From the NCBI GenBank assembly GCA_029532625.1, contig JARFXM010000002.1, positions 806,001-870,000 of the forward strand: a stretch of 64,000 nt of DNA, written 5' to 3'. This DNA comes from Lomentospora prolificans (taxonomy: Eukaryota; Ascomycota; Sordariomycetes; Microascales; Microascaceae). Below the pieces are notes generated by a model. The model searched no databases. It was not told the DNA's origin and saw nothing but the letters and a program-made list of their open reading frames with translations. Position 1 is the first letter of the stretch. Each line of letters begins with the position of its first letter. Of the stretch, positions 36,498 to 46,991 are shown in pieces. A program made the translations under genes and the position numbers.

Positions 36498-37107
36498 CGC
36501 AGTTGAGTAGATTTGTGTGGAGAGGTGTGGGTGTATAACCTCTACTCGGATGGTGAAGGGATGGGTTTTGATAGGAGGGTAGGGCTGGTTAGATTTTCAT
36601 TTTGGGAGAGTTTCTATTTTGGGGCCCTCTTCTTTTCTTTTTTCTTTTTTTTCTTCTCAGTGCTATTTGTGTGTGGGACGGGTAACGGGGTTGATTGGGA
36701 GCGAGGAGGGTGGTGGTGGTGTGTTCATCTCGGGGAGAGGATGCTTTGGTGGAAGACTGGGTCTCGGGGGGCGGCTGCAGGGGATTTGGTATGTTGGGAA
36801 CTTTGGGATGAGAGTGGTGTTTGTCGACGCGATGAATACGGGGGGATTTAATGGGATGCAGGCGGGGATGATGATGTGTTTCTTCAGGATATTCTTGCTT
36901 CCTTGAATATCTTCAAGCAGCCGCTCAACGGGTTTGGAAATGTGACCAAGGTCGGATTCGACTTCTCGTTTCTGGCGCTTCGAAATTAATAACGTGACGT
37001 GCAAAGAACAATCGGATGTACCGCTGGCTTTGCCTATGAGAATAGGACAGAGAGGGCTCTTTTTGGTCAAATTCGTTCTCGGTTCTCAAGATCATCCCCG
37101 CCAAGCC

Positions 37108-37133
37108 GCTGGCCGTGTTTTTCAACGGCCAGC
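37108..37133. repeat. perfect 9-bp inverted repeat (hairpin)
   Basis: GCTGGCCGT (37108-37116) and ACGGCCAGC (37125-37133) are exact reverse complements around an 8-nt loop (GTTTTTCA). A second, imperfect hairpin, GGCTGTGCGCCG with CGGCGCAGCC, follows at about 37136-37170. There is no coding context and no run of T placing it as a terminator of a known gene. Confidence 0.75.
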
Positions 37134-37624
37134 CAGGCTGTGCGCCGGGATTCTCAAACGGCGCAGCCGGCCCCACAGTGCCACCGCCCGGTTCCGGCCT
37201 GACTTAGCAGAACTCGCTGGCAAGAGAGCTCCGCAGCGAGGAGCGGCCGCTCATTTTTGACATAGACGGGCTGGAGTCACTAATTTCCAAACTTCTTCTA
37301 TGTCGTAGGAACTCGTCAAATACACCCAGACGGGATGAAGGGAGACCGCCATCGGGCTTGTAAGCATATCGTTTGGACACGACTCCCACACCGAGCGCCA
37401 TTTGCTTACATGTGGGCCGCGAATCGAGGAATCGAGGGTGAGGAAACATTCTCATCTCCGGCTTCGGGGCCGAGAGTATGCACCGCGTGGAATCTCCTCT
37501 GCATTCATTAGCTGGTGGCCGAGGATTCTGCCGTTCGTCTTGGACCCAAAAAGAAAAAAAAAAAAATAGAAAAGAAATTACTACTTCCACCACTTTGTGC
37601 TTTCAAAGTCAGTACTCACTCACG

Positions 37625-37850
37625 ATGACGGACGCAGATGAAGTCACCAAATACACGGCCATCGCAGCAGCTTTGGTCTCGATCCTCCCTGCCATCTAGA
37701 CGATAGTACGAAGTCTACGGAGGCCTCTTTGCCAATCGCCCATCCCTCAAAAAGGTTGACACACCGTTACCGACGGCGTCGACTAATTCGGAAACATCCA
37801 CATCCCTTCTTACCTCAATGTAAAAGACGCAAAGTTTCAGACTCTACGGT
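37625..37850 (+). pseudogene. probable N-terminal fragment of a broken gene
   Basis: An ATG at 37625 gives MTDADEVTKYTAIAAALVSI followed by LPAI and a stop. Ten bases later, in another frame, the reading continues as YEVYGGLFANRPSLKKVDTP and then LPTASTNSETSTSLLTSM. The combination looks like a small protein with an N-terminal hydrophobic helix. The gap is far too short for an intron, so a frame-changing indel is the simplest explanation. A third-frame fragment (FGNIHIPSYLNVKDAKFQTL) follows at about 37786-37845. I do not recognise the family. Confidence 0.3.
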
Positions 37851-38646
37851 CGCTCGCAGCCGTACCCTCGGATAATGGAGGGGAATAACAAGAGCAGGCC
37901 GGAACAGCGCCAGTGTCGACCGTACTTTGAGGAATTCACAGTAGGGTTATGGCTCTGTGGGAGCTCCCAAGGAGAGACTAGTAGACTTAGTTATATTGGA
38001 GGAACTCGTCAGCCAGAATGGTGGCTATTACCGACAAGAACGTACTCCCTTGCCGATATCCGCGAATTGAATCGGAGAAGAAGTCCTATGGACCTTGTCA
38101 AGGTTTTATGATACGCCTTCGAGGCTGTGTACGACAGAAGAGAATGCAATCCGTCAACGAAAATTTGGGCAAATGCAAACAAGATGGGAAGCCTCCATCT
38201 CCATTGAGTTGAGCTATCCCCCCTCTGAACCGGACACCGGGCGCCGCTGCTAACTATGCTGGGGCTACGGACCGTCACCCTGGGAAGGACAAATGTATGT
38301 GATGGGGTTGCGGGTTCTGAAAGAGAGGACAGACGTTATAAAATGCTGAACATCTCTTGGTTCATGTGGTCTCTAGCCGTCTCTCAGCTAACTTGTAAGA
38401 AGCTGGGTGCCAGGATTTGGCGGTCGGGTTAAAGTGAAGAAGAAGGAGAAGTTGGCGTCAACCCCACCACCAAAAAAAAAAAGAAAAAGAAAAAAAAAAG
38501 AAAAAAAACCCCGCCTCGATCGGCCCCGCCAAACATCGCGCGCAAAGCTGCCACCACTCTCTCGACTCTCCTCGCCTCAAGCCACCCATCTCTGTCTCTC
38601 CCTAATTCCTCGACCTTCTCGGGCCCCGGTCCCTCCCTCTCCCGCC
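37851..38646. other. upstream region and leader of the Efm7-type gene
   Basis: From 37851 to about 38400 I see only possible relic sequence with stops in all frames. An interrupted A-rich purine tract (AAAAAAAAAAAGAAAAAGAAAA type) covers about 38470-38509, immediately followed by a CT-rich leader (ACTCTCTCGACTCTCC, CTGTCTCTCCC) up to the ATG at 38647. The A-rich tract probably marks the nucleosome-free core promoter. Confidence 0.45.
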
Positions 38647-39704
38647 ATGACCTCGACAAATCTCACCAACCGCCTCGTCCCCGAAACCCCCGACACCGAC
38701 CCAGAAGACTTCCTCTCCTCCTCCCTCGCCGTAATTTTTCCCGACGCCGTCGCCAACCAGCACGGCGACGCCGACACCGCCCTCATCTACACTTCGCCTG
38801 TCCTCCCCAGGCCCCTGCGCATCCAGCTCGCCGACCCGCCAAAGGAGGAAGAAAGGCAACTCTTTGGCCACTACCTCTGGAACGCATCACTGCTCGCCGC
38901 CGAGTTCATAGAGGCCGGCACCGCAGGCGCGCCCGCCGTCCCGCCCGCCCAGAAAGCCGCGCACAACAAGACTTTTCTTCTCAGCCCCGACAAGGCCATC
39001 TTCGACGTCAAGGGTAAGCACGTCATCGAGCTGGGCGCCGGCACGGCGCTGCCGTCCATGATGGCGGCGCTGCTGGGGGCTGCGCAGGTGACCGTGACGG
39101 ATTATCCTTCGCCGGCGCTGCTGGCGACGTTGAGGGATAATATCAAGAATAATGTTACGAGGGATAACGTGCCCGAGGGCGGGGCCGCGTCGTTTTGTGA
39201 GGATGTCGTCGTTGAGGGCCATGGATGGGGCGAGATAGATGCTTTTGCGGAGACGAAGCGACGTGCGTACGACATCGTCATTGCAGCTGACTGCCTTGTG
39301 CGTTTCTACTTTCCTTTTCTTTCCCATTTCTTTCGAAGAAGAAGAAGAAGAAGCCCCAATTTCTAACAGACGAAAAAAAACCTTTAAAATTCTAAAAAAT
39401 ACAGTGGATGCCCTGGCAACATACAAACCTCCAAACCTCAATCGCCCACTTCCTCAAACCCGTCTCCGTAAACCCTTCCGCCCGCGCCTGGGTCATCGCC
39501 GGCTTCCACACTGGTCGCCACCAGATGCGCGGCTTCTTTGACCCCGCGTCGCTCGCCGCCAAGGGGCTCGAGGTCGAGCATATGTGGGAGGTGGATTGTG
39601 TCGGGGTGGAGAGGGAGTGGGTTGTGGAAAGGGAGGGAGAGGATGTTGCGACGAGGAGGAGATGGTTGGCCGTGGGGATTTTGAAGAGCGTTGCGGAGAG
39701 TTGA
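38647..39704 (+). CDS. EFM7: Efm7/Nnt1-type protein N-terminal and lysine methyltransferase
   Basis: Two exons, 38647-39297 and 39405-39704 (intron GTGCGT...ACAG, phase 0), 316 residues. This is a class I SAM-dependent methyltransferase. The SAM-binding motif VIELGAGTALP is at 126-136, followed by the acidic residue in VTDYP (150-154). YDIVIAADCLW (208-218) spans the splice junction, which supports the intron, and LWNAS (77-81) is the conserved substrate-side segment. Yeast Efm7 (Nnt1) methylates the N-terminal glycine and adjacent lysine of eEF1A; that role is inferred here from family. At 316 residues it is longer than the yeast protein of about 261, owing to the acidic N-terminus and the Ala/Pro-rich insert at 90-106. 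The ATG at 38647 follows the CT-rich leader; an in-frame upstream extension from 38407 passes through the purine tract and is not coding. It is convergent with the Vps3-like gene, 373 bp away. Confidence 0.87.
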
Positions 39705-40077
39705 TGGCGGTCGGGACGTTAAAAGGAAAGGGAAAAGGAATAAAAAAAAAAAAAAAAAGATAAAAAGAATGGGGCTTGAGTGATAGAAAGTGTATCAACA
39801 TGATTTCGATGATAATGAAGCGTTATATATATATATATATGTATAGAGAGAGAGAGAAAAGAGAGGGAGAGGGAGAGAGGTAGGATAGCCATCGGAGCAC
39901 ATAGCTTCGAATGACCCTTGACTCAATGTCTCTGTGGAGCGAGATATATGCCTTGAACACCACATCCCCGGAATCACCGCGAGAAAGGCACGCTTAATTC
40001 TATGATATACACATCATATACAGATACGCCTTACGCCACCACCCCCAAAGTACTCCCACTCCAACCACACTCCCCTT
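39705..40077. other. short convergent intergenic region with simple repeats
   Basis: The 373 bp between two convergent stop codons hold an A16-type tract near 39742-39758, a TA dinucleotide run at about 39824-39840 and a GA-rich run at about 39844-39880. These AT- and GA-rich stretches probably contain the 3' ends of both transcripts. Confidence 0.7.
39824..39880. repeat. TA and GA microsatellites
   Basis: A (TA)8-type run is followed by GTATAGAGAGAGAGAGAA and GAGGGAGAGGGAGAGAGG. Adjacent simple repeats lie between converging genes and are likely variable in length. Confidence 0.85.
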
Positions 40078-43000
40078 TCACATCATCTCCACCTCCTCAA
40101 CCTTCCCAAGCCCCCCATCGCCCCCAAGCCCCCCATCGCCCCCAAGCCCCCCATCGCCCCCAAGCTCCCCATCAACCCTCGGCCCCATCTCGGCAACCTT
40201 CTCCAGATACGTCCCCTCCACCCTCAGATTCTCCACCGCGCTGAACCCCCTAAGCAACCTCGTCAGGTTCCGCTCCCTCACGAGCCGCTTGAGCGCTCCC
40301 TCCAAAAAGTTGGCCAGCAGCCTGACGGACCAGTCATCGGGGATGAGCCTGATCACGTCCATGACGTCGAACCACGGGCCGAACCGCTCCAGCAGGCCCG
40401 ACGTCTGCTCCACCCTGTCGCTGGGGTGGTCGATGCGCAGAAACTCGCCGAGGAGCGCCTTGAACAGGCGGCACTGCTCGTCGCGCGGCAGAGGCCGGGA
40501 CATTCCCTGGGAAGGAGGCCCCTCTTGCTGGTGGTGGTAGTTGTGGTTCTGCCGCTGCTGCTGCTGCTGCCCAAAGAGGCTGGACCCGCCGCGGAGACAA
40601 TACCGGACGGCGGCATCGTAGTCGCCGAGCTTGTGCACGAGCAGCCTGAGTGCGTTCTCGTGGTTCCCCTCGCGTCCGTCGAGAATGATGATTTCCGGCA
40701 CGAGCAGCTCGTCCGGTACGGCGGCGAGCCGCTTCCTGGTCGCCTCCGCGTCGTAGCTCCGTACGTCGCTCAGCAGCTGCAGGAGCCTCAGCCTCGACCG
40801 CGACACCTCGTCGTCCTCGGCCGTGTTATCGGCGAGGAACTGGCTGTACGCCGGCTTGGGCGGTTGCAGGGCGCGGTACGCCTCGTACGTGGCCGCGAAC
40901 ATGTCGCGCCGCTCCTGCGACGACTGCAGCGCGTCGACGGCAATGTCGAGGTAGTACGCAATAAGCTCGTCGACGTACTCGACGCTGCCCTTGCCGAAGA
41001 CGAGGTGCTCCAGGTAGTACTTGACGGCGTCGGGCGCCTCGTCGCGGAGGATGGCGACGGCGTGCGCCGGGTCGAAGCGCGGCGCGCGGCCCTTATCCTC
41101 GGCGAACACCTGCGCGCCCAGCTTCGGGTCGCGGTTCGCGAGCCAGACTCCGTACGTGCGGACGAGCCCTTGGTTGCTGATCTTGGTGAGGTACTCCCGG
41201 ACCCGCTGCTCCCCGTCGGTGAGCTCGCCGCCGTCGTCGGGTTCGCCCTCGACGATGCGCCGCCACGTGTCCAGCACCTCGCCGGCCATCTTGCGGCTCT
41301 GGTATAGCCGGCTCAGCACAAAGAGCCGGCGGTACGACTCGAGAAGGTCGACGGCTCTATCAAAACAATCAACTCCTCGGTCGACGATATCATTAAGATC
41401 CGCCCGGACCGAGCCCTTCTTAGGCATCGCGCCCTTGGGCGTGTGCTGATCGAGCTCAAGCAGAATGAGCAAAAGTGACGCGTCGACCGTCCGGAAGACG
41501 TCATTCTCGTCCGCAATGCTACCGAACCCCTTCTTCACACGCCAGCCGGCGAGGAACTTGCGCAAGAATTGAAGCGTCCTCTGGTCGAGCGCGCTCACCG
41601 GCACCGGTGACCCGCACACCTTTTCGTTCTGCAGGTACCGCGCCGCCGACTCCCTCACGCCTCCAAAGATCCAGATGCCCTTCCTGCTTTCCACAATCTC
41701 GTTTCGCAGCCCAGGTATAAGCGATAGCACAACGCGCGGATCGAGGGAGCTATCGACCAGCCTATATGCCAGCTCCTCCGCCTCGGATTCTGTAAAGGCA
41801 TCCTTGCCTTTGGCGTTCAAAAAGTCCACAAGCAGCAAAAGGCCGGCTTGCTGGCGGAGATAGCTGAGGGTCAGGAATTCAAGCTCATTCTTCGCATCGC
41901 GGTCCTTGATTGACCTGACGAATGAAAAGATGGCTTCCCGGTCGACTCTTGTCTCCGATGGGACGACATCGTCTGGGCAAAGCCCGATTTTGGCCTCCAG
42001 CTGAAGGAGAAGCGGGTTGCGGACCGCCCACCAGATGTGGTTGCCCGTCCACACGGCTATCCCGGCCCTGGCCTTGGCGAGTCTCTTTACAAAGTCCTCC
42101 TCTTCGCGATTACGGCTAGCCTCCCAGCCTTCAGGCAGGTCCTCGTCCTCGGCTTCGAGATCGCGCTCAAACAGTTCCCGCTCATTCGACATTTGCGCAA
42201 GCGACGTGGCTGTACGGGAATCGATGCTTCGGGGAGAGAACGGCAAGGCATTCGAGTCGCCGTTAGTAAAGGGCTCGAATCTTCTCTGACAGAGCCTATC
42301 TATAAGTTCCTGGCATATTGTTTCGTCGCTTCCGGCCAGCGACCGAATGCCGAGCGGCCACGACGACTGCCTCTCCTGGCCTTCGAGAAGCGGTGCTTCT
42401 AGCCAGAATTTGGAGTCCGGATCGCCGTCAAACCGCTGAACTTCTAGCCCGTGCAGGACGCCGTCCTCGGAATCCTTCGTCATCGAGGCGAGAACGTACT
42501 TTTCTACTTCGTCCTCGCCCATGGTTAGTCTCGGCGACTTAGGAGCCGCTGCATCGACAAATCCCACATCGACCACAACCTCCCTCGGATACCTATCGAA
42601 TCCCAGAGTCGGGCCCTTTGGATCGCCGTCGAGATTCACAAACATGCCGATAGCAGGATCCGTCGCGGTCGTCCCCGTCACGAGCAAAAACTCCTCTGGC
42701 GAAGGCGAGACGATGTGCGGTTTCAAGTATGGCGGAGGAGGCTTTGGGGCCACAGCCGGGCCAGCAGGAACAGGGGTAGTAGGGGCAGAAGGAGGGCCTA
42801 GCTGCCCGGGCGTACTGGGAAGTGGCTTGTTCGCCGAATCCGGGGGCTTCGGACTTGTAGGTTTAGATGGTGGTGTGGGCTGTCGGTTGATGGGTTCTTC
42901 GCCCTGGCGCGGACCGAGCATGCCGCCTGCGCCGGCTATGAATGCGCCAAGACTCGTGCTCCTAGCATGAGCGTGATGCTGGCTGGCTCCGGAGTGGGTG

Positions 43001-43975
43001 CGGCTATGCGCCGATGAGTTGCTTCGGAGCAAGCCGGTCTCGTTGGTCGCCGCAATGCTCTGTGTGTGACCGAGCTCGCCCGGCGGTTGGGAGTTGTCGA
43101 GCGAGGATATGGCCATTAGAGGGATCTTGAGCTGGTGCTCAACATCTAGCAAGGCATAATGGCGGGAGTCGGCGACGCAGGCAATGTTGCCGCGTCTACA
43201 TGAAATGGTGCTGCCGGCAAAGTCGATATTCTTAGCGGGTGTTGCTGTTAGCTAACGCGCTAATGAATACGGTTTCCGAATGTCCTACCTTTACGGCGCC
43301 TGCTTCCTCGCCGATGCGCACGACTTGTATCCTGCGATTAAGAGACAAAAGGACAATCACCCTCTGGCCCCTCTGGTCCCGAGGGTGTAGGTTGCTGCCC
43401 ATCGGGATATTCAAGTCCACGCCGCCTATCCAGTTGCAGTTCCTGACCTGGGTTGTACCGAACACGGGACTAAGCTCGGGGAGCGAGTAAAAGGTGACGG
43501 TCCAGTTACAGAGGATGCAAGCCTTTCCGACCTTGGGTAGTAAGAGTATTTGCTGGACACCGGGGCGGGCCGAGACGGGGGCGCTGTGGGCTTCGGAGAA
43601 GACAGGTCGGAGGCGGGAGGCGAGGATAAAGGTTGGTCGTCCATTACCATCTGAGGAGTCGAAGGGGATCTGGACAAAGTGGAGGAGTTCGGCGGCGGAG
43701 GTGCCGACATAGAGGTTGTGATCTGTGAGTGGCCCGTTAGCGTGTGGGCTCGAATAAGCTATGTTTAGCGATAAAGTTCCTATAGTGATCAAGGTGCACT
43801 CACCTAGATAGTCGACGCAAGTAATCTTGACGTCCTCGGGCGTCTCGTCAGTCGTGAGGGGCACATTGTCGAGGAGGGTGCGCAGGGCAAACGGCCCCCT
43901 CGTAGCTGAAGAGTGTTGCGGTGATGATGACATTGTTTCGCTCGGCCTATGGCCATCGCTGGGCTTCGCATCCAT
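40078..43975 (-). CDS. VPS3: Vps3/TGFBRAP1-like CORVET tethering complex subunit
   Basis: Three exons on the minus strand: 43975-43804, 43722-43289 and 43230-40078, about 1252 residues. Introns 43723-43803 (GTGAGT...CAG) and 43231-43288 (GTAGGA...AAG, after GCTAAC) restore DYLGDHNLYVGTSAAELLHF and GAVKNIDFAGSTISCRRGNIACVADSRH (split here by the second intron). The N-terminus is a citron-homology (CNH)/beta-propeller-like region, interrupted at about 264-380 by a Ser/Pro-rich disordered insert. The long helical middle and the C-terminal Vps39-type domain (FGPWFDVMDVIRLIPDDWSV, then LLANFLEGALKRLVRERNLT) match the TRAP1/Vps39 family. In yeast, Vps3 binds Rab5-type GTPases and tethers early endosomes. 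The first in-frame ATG is 43975; GTG codons upstream are not starts. The tail carries three GGDGGL repeats from a coding minisatellite. Vps39 or Vam6 is the alternative, but the CNH/TGFBRAP layout favours Vps3. Confidence 0.75.
40106..40177 (-). repeat. 18-bp coding minisatellite in the Vps3-like C-terminus
   Basis: Three perfect copies of CCAAGCCCCCCATCGCCC (40106-40123, 40124-40141, 40142-40159) plus a diverged fourth (40160-40177). On the minus strand each copy encodes Gly-Gly-Asp-Gly-Gly-Leu in frame, so copy-number change keeps the reading frame. It lies just before the acidic KVEEVEMM end of the protein. Confidence 0.95.
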
Positions 43976-44695
43976 CACTTGCACAGGAAATTTCTCATCA
44001 CCGGAGTAGTCGCCTCATGCTGGGAGGTGGCCGGGGAAGCTTGGGGGAGCGAGGGGAACAGGCTGCAGCTTTGGTACGGTCGTTTCGAATTCTGGGGCGG
44101 GAGATGCAGAAAGAGAACACTTCAATTTCAAAGCTTCGATGAATTTCCGGAGCCGATCTGTTCGAAAAGTGGTAAAACCAATTGCTTCTCGGTGCTCAAC
44201 TGTCGGGTGGTTATTTGATGCGGATTGCCAGCATTGACGGGTGATGCCAAAGCTACAAGTAGGAGCTTGGACAGGAAGTGACGACTCTTGACGCTGAATC
44301 CAGTCCACATCGCATCCAATTAATGTTCCGTCCACAAATCCCCCCAGCCACAGAAGCCCCAAATCCAGCCAACCAGCGCCAACGTAACTCAAGGCTGAGA
44401 AGACACGTCCGCCAATGTTCCATCAGGTCTGTCTTGAACTCTGAGCCGAAAGAAACCCTTGCTCTTTACCAGAACCATTCCAACCCTCGGGTCACTCGCA
44501 CGCTAGTTATTTTTGCCAGCGTGATTTTTTCCAATCGTTTGAAGCCAGCGAGCTTCGTCTAACCTCTCTCCATCTTCTAATGATTGAACGCAATTGCTTT
44601 TGCTTGTCCTAAAAGCTCCCGGTACATCCGTCCTCGCAGCCTCAGGGGATCCCTAACCTTCCAATCCCCGAGACCACTGATCCACGACAGCCATC
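43976..44695. promoter_or_regulatory. shared divergent promoter of the Vps3-like and Coy1-like genes
   Basis: The 720 bp between the two start codons contain no credible gene. CCAAT-like and AT-rich stretches (AATTAATGTTCC near 44317, TTATTTTTGCC near 44507) occur, but I see no consensus TATA box on either side. Both flanking products act in vesicle tethering, so shared control is possible, though divergent pairs are common in fungi. Confidence 0.5.
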
Positions 44696-46991
44696 ATGGC
44701 CGACGCAGCGACCGACGCCACGACACCACCTGCCGTCTCGGAAACCACCCAGACAAACAAATTTCAGGCGGCCATTTCGGCGTGGAGGAGTACGTCTACC
44801 CTGTAGTGTTGGTGTAGGGGCTGTAGGCTAATCATGCATGCGTGTCACAGATGTCGACCTGACGAACGTCGTCACCCAGCTCGACAATACCGCCTCCGAC
44901 ATCGCCGCTCACCAGCGCGACTCGACGGTGCAGCGAAAGGAGCTGGCGCAAAAGACCAAGGATTTCCGAAAGCTCGATGATGCGTCGAAGCTGACGGAAA
45001 TCAAGGGTCTCTTGAAATGTACGAGTGATCCGACAGCTAGTTAAGTGGCCTTGGTTAACGAGAATATAGCTTACCAAACGTTCATCGACCTCCTCACGAA
45101 CCACTCCAAGGCGGTAAACTCTGTATTCCTCCAAGTATACACAGCCCTCTCCGACGCGCCCGATCCGTACCCGTTGCTCGAACTCTCGGTCGACTCGATG
45201 CTGGTGTCTGAGGACACCCTTCCAAAACTGACCGAAGAAAACAACCACCTTCAAAAGAACGTCTCCAAACTCACAGCCCAGCTCGAAGAGACGGAATCTC
45301 GGCTGCAGGCGGAGAGGACGGCCCGCAAGGAGTTCGAAGACAACCTTGAATCCAAGGTCAAGGAGGTGGAGGAGTCCTGGACAGCCGTGCTCGAAGAGAA
45401 GAAGGATAACTGGGAGTCCAAGGAGAAGGCCCTAGAAGAGAAGGTTGAGAGTCAAGAGCGCCTGATTAGCGAGATCAAGGCCAGCTACGAGGTCAACGCG
45501 CGCCTCGGTCGCAACGCCGACGAAGATGGCCAACAAGCCAATAATGTCACAGCTGCGGAAGTCGAGATGCTCAACTCTGACCTCGAGCGCACGAGTGCCA
45601 GGTTGGCCGAGGTGGAGGCGCGAAATGAACAGCTACGAATCGACCTCGCCCAGGCCAAGTCTCATGCTACGACGCACCAGACCTCGTTGGAAGACGATCC
45701 CGGATACATGCGCGTACGCTCGGAGAATAGCTCGCTACTGCGGAAACTCGACGCATCGAGGGTGGAAAAGGAGGGCATTAAGCGTGACCTCGACACCAAG
45801 ATTAAGACGCTCGAGCGCGAGTCTGCCCGCCTCAAGGAGGAGCGTGATGCGCTGAAGAGCAAGGTGCAGAAGTGGAGTGATTACGATAATGTCAAGCAGG
45901 AGCTTGAGGTACTCAAGAGCATCGAATTCTCGACTGGCGACGATGATGAACCGGCGGTGGAGGCCGATGGCGAGTCCACCGACACAGCCAAGGGAGACAC
46001 GCTCGAGAAGCTCCTGCTCGCGAGAAACAAGAAGCTCGGAGATGAGCTTACGATCCTACGGGTATCTCACCAAGATCTACAAACTCGCCTTCAAGACTTA
46101 CAAGAGGAACTGGCGAGGGCAAACGGGGAGTTGGAAAAGGCGCAGCAGCTCAACGAGAGGCTCGAGAATGACCTGTCGACTCTCCAGGCAGAGGCGCCTA
46201 ACGCCTTCCCGTCGGGAGCGTCGGTGGCAGGCACTTATGTGAGCCGGTTCCCCGGCGGCCGAAAGGGAGGACGGATATCACCCACGTCCTCCATCATTAG
46301 CGGTCTAGACCCGCGTGGCTCGCCTGGCGACAACCTCGCTGTGGGCGGCGGATCTGGCATCCTCCCGATGATTACAGCACAGCGCGATCGGTTCAAGAAG
46401 CGCAACGCGCAGCTCGAGCAGGAACTTTCCGAAAGCCACCGCAACGTCTCGCAGCTGCGCCAGGAGATCGCGGCGCTGCAAAAGGACAACCTCAACCTCT
46501 ACGAAAAGACGCGGTACATCTCCACCTACAACCGCGGCGGGGGCGGCAGCACCTCGTCGGCCTACGCGAGCGCGGCGGCGGGGGCGTCCAACCCCAACCC
46601 GTCGACCATCGCCATTGGCGGCACGGGCAACCCGGGCATCGCGCTGGACAGGTACCGCAAGGCGTACGAGTCCAACATCTCGCCGTTCGCGGCGTTCCGC
46701 GGCCGCGAGTCGGCGCGGGCTTACAAGCGCATGAGCCTGCCCGAGCGCGTGGTGTACTCGGTTACGAGGATGGTGCTGGCGACCAGGACGAGCAGGAACC
46801 TGTTTGCGGCGTACTGCGTGGCGCTCCACGTCCTGGTGTTCCTGTCGTTGTACTGGATGGGGGCCGACGATGTGGACAAGCACGCGAGTAATTTGGGGCA
46901 GTCGGCCGCGGCCGCTGCAGCTGCGGCGGGAGCGGGAGGGGCCAAGGGGGCGGAGCCTGGTGGGGAGTGGCATGAGGCCGCGGGCTTCTAA
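44696..46991 (+). CDS. COY1: CASP/Coy1-type Golgi golgin
   Basis: Three exons, 44696-44789, 44851-45018 and 45070-46991, 727 residues. Introns GTACGT...CACAG and GTACGA...ATATAG (with TTAAC) are both phase 1. They restore ISAWRNVDLTNVVTQLD and GLLKSYQTFIDLLTNHSK, the conserved N-terminus of CASP proteins. Residues about 115-480 are long heptad-like coiled coil. A Gly/Ser-rich linker leads to the CASP C-terminal region (YRKAYESNISPFAAFRGRES, then RMSLPERVVYSVTRMVLATR) and one transmembrane helix, LFAAYCVALHVLVFLSLYWMG (665-685). The short lumenal tail contains polyalanine. The protein is a tail-anchored golgin; yeast Coy1 works in intra-Golgi retrograde tethering with COG and SNAREs. The ATG at 44696 (CATCATGGCC) is the only start compatible with exon 1. 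Identification is strong. Confidence 0.92.

Larger units (their letters stand above)
35083..37624. other. 3' flank and gene-free region
   Basis: The stop codon at 35080-35082 is followed by T11 and a T-rich 3' flank. No gene is supported. G20 occurs at 36478-36497. Two consecutive hairpins lie at 37108-37133 and about 37136-37170. The ORFs at 36513-36906 read through low-complexity Gly/Phe/Val-rich sequence and are not credible genes. Confidence 0.5.

Noticed and set aside
38407..38646. N-terminal extension of the Efm7-type ORF
   Set aside because: The in-frame extension is translated from a purine-rich tract (long Lys/Arg run) and a CT-rich leader; the ATG at 38647 fits the family start.
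40426..41307. 293-codon plus-strand ORF opposite the Vps3-like gene
   Set aside because: Antisense shadow of a GC-rich exon; the translation is Val/Leu/Glu-rich with no domain.
46305..46973. 222-codon minus-strand ORF opposite the Coy1-like gene
   Set aside because: Antisense shadow; Arg/Val-rich and without motifs.
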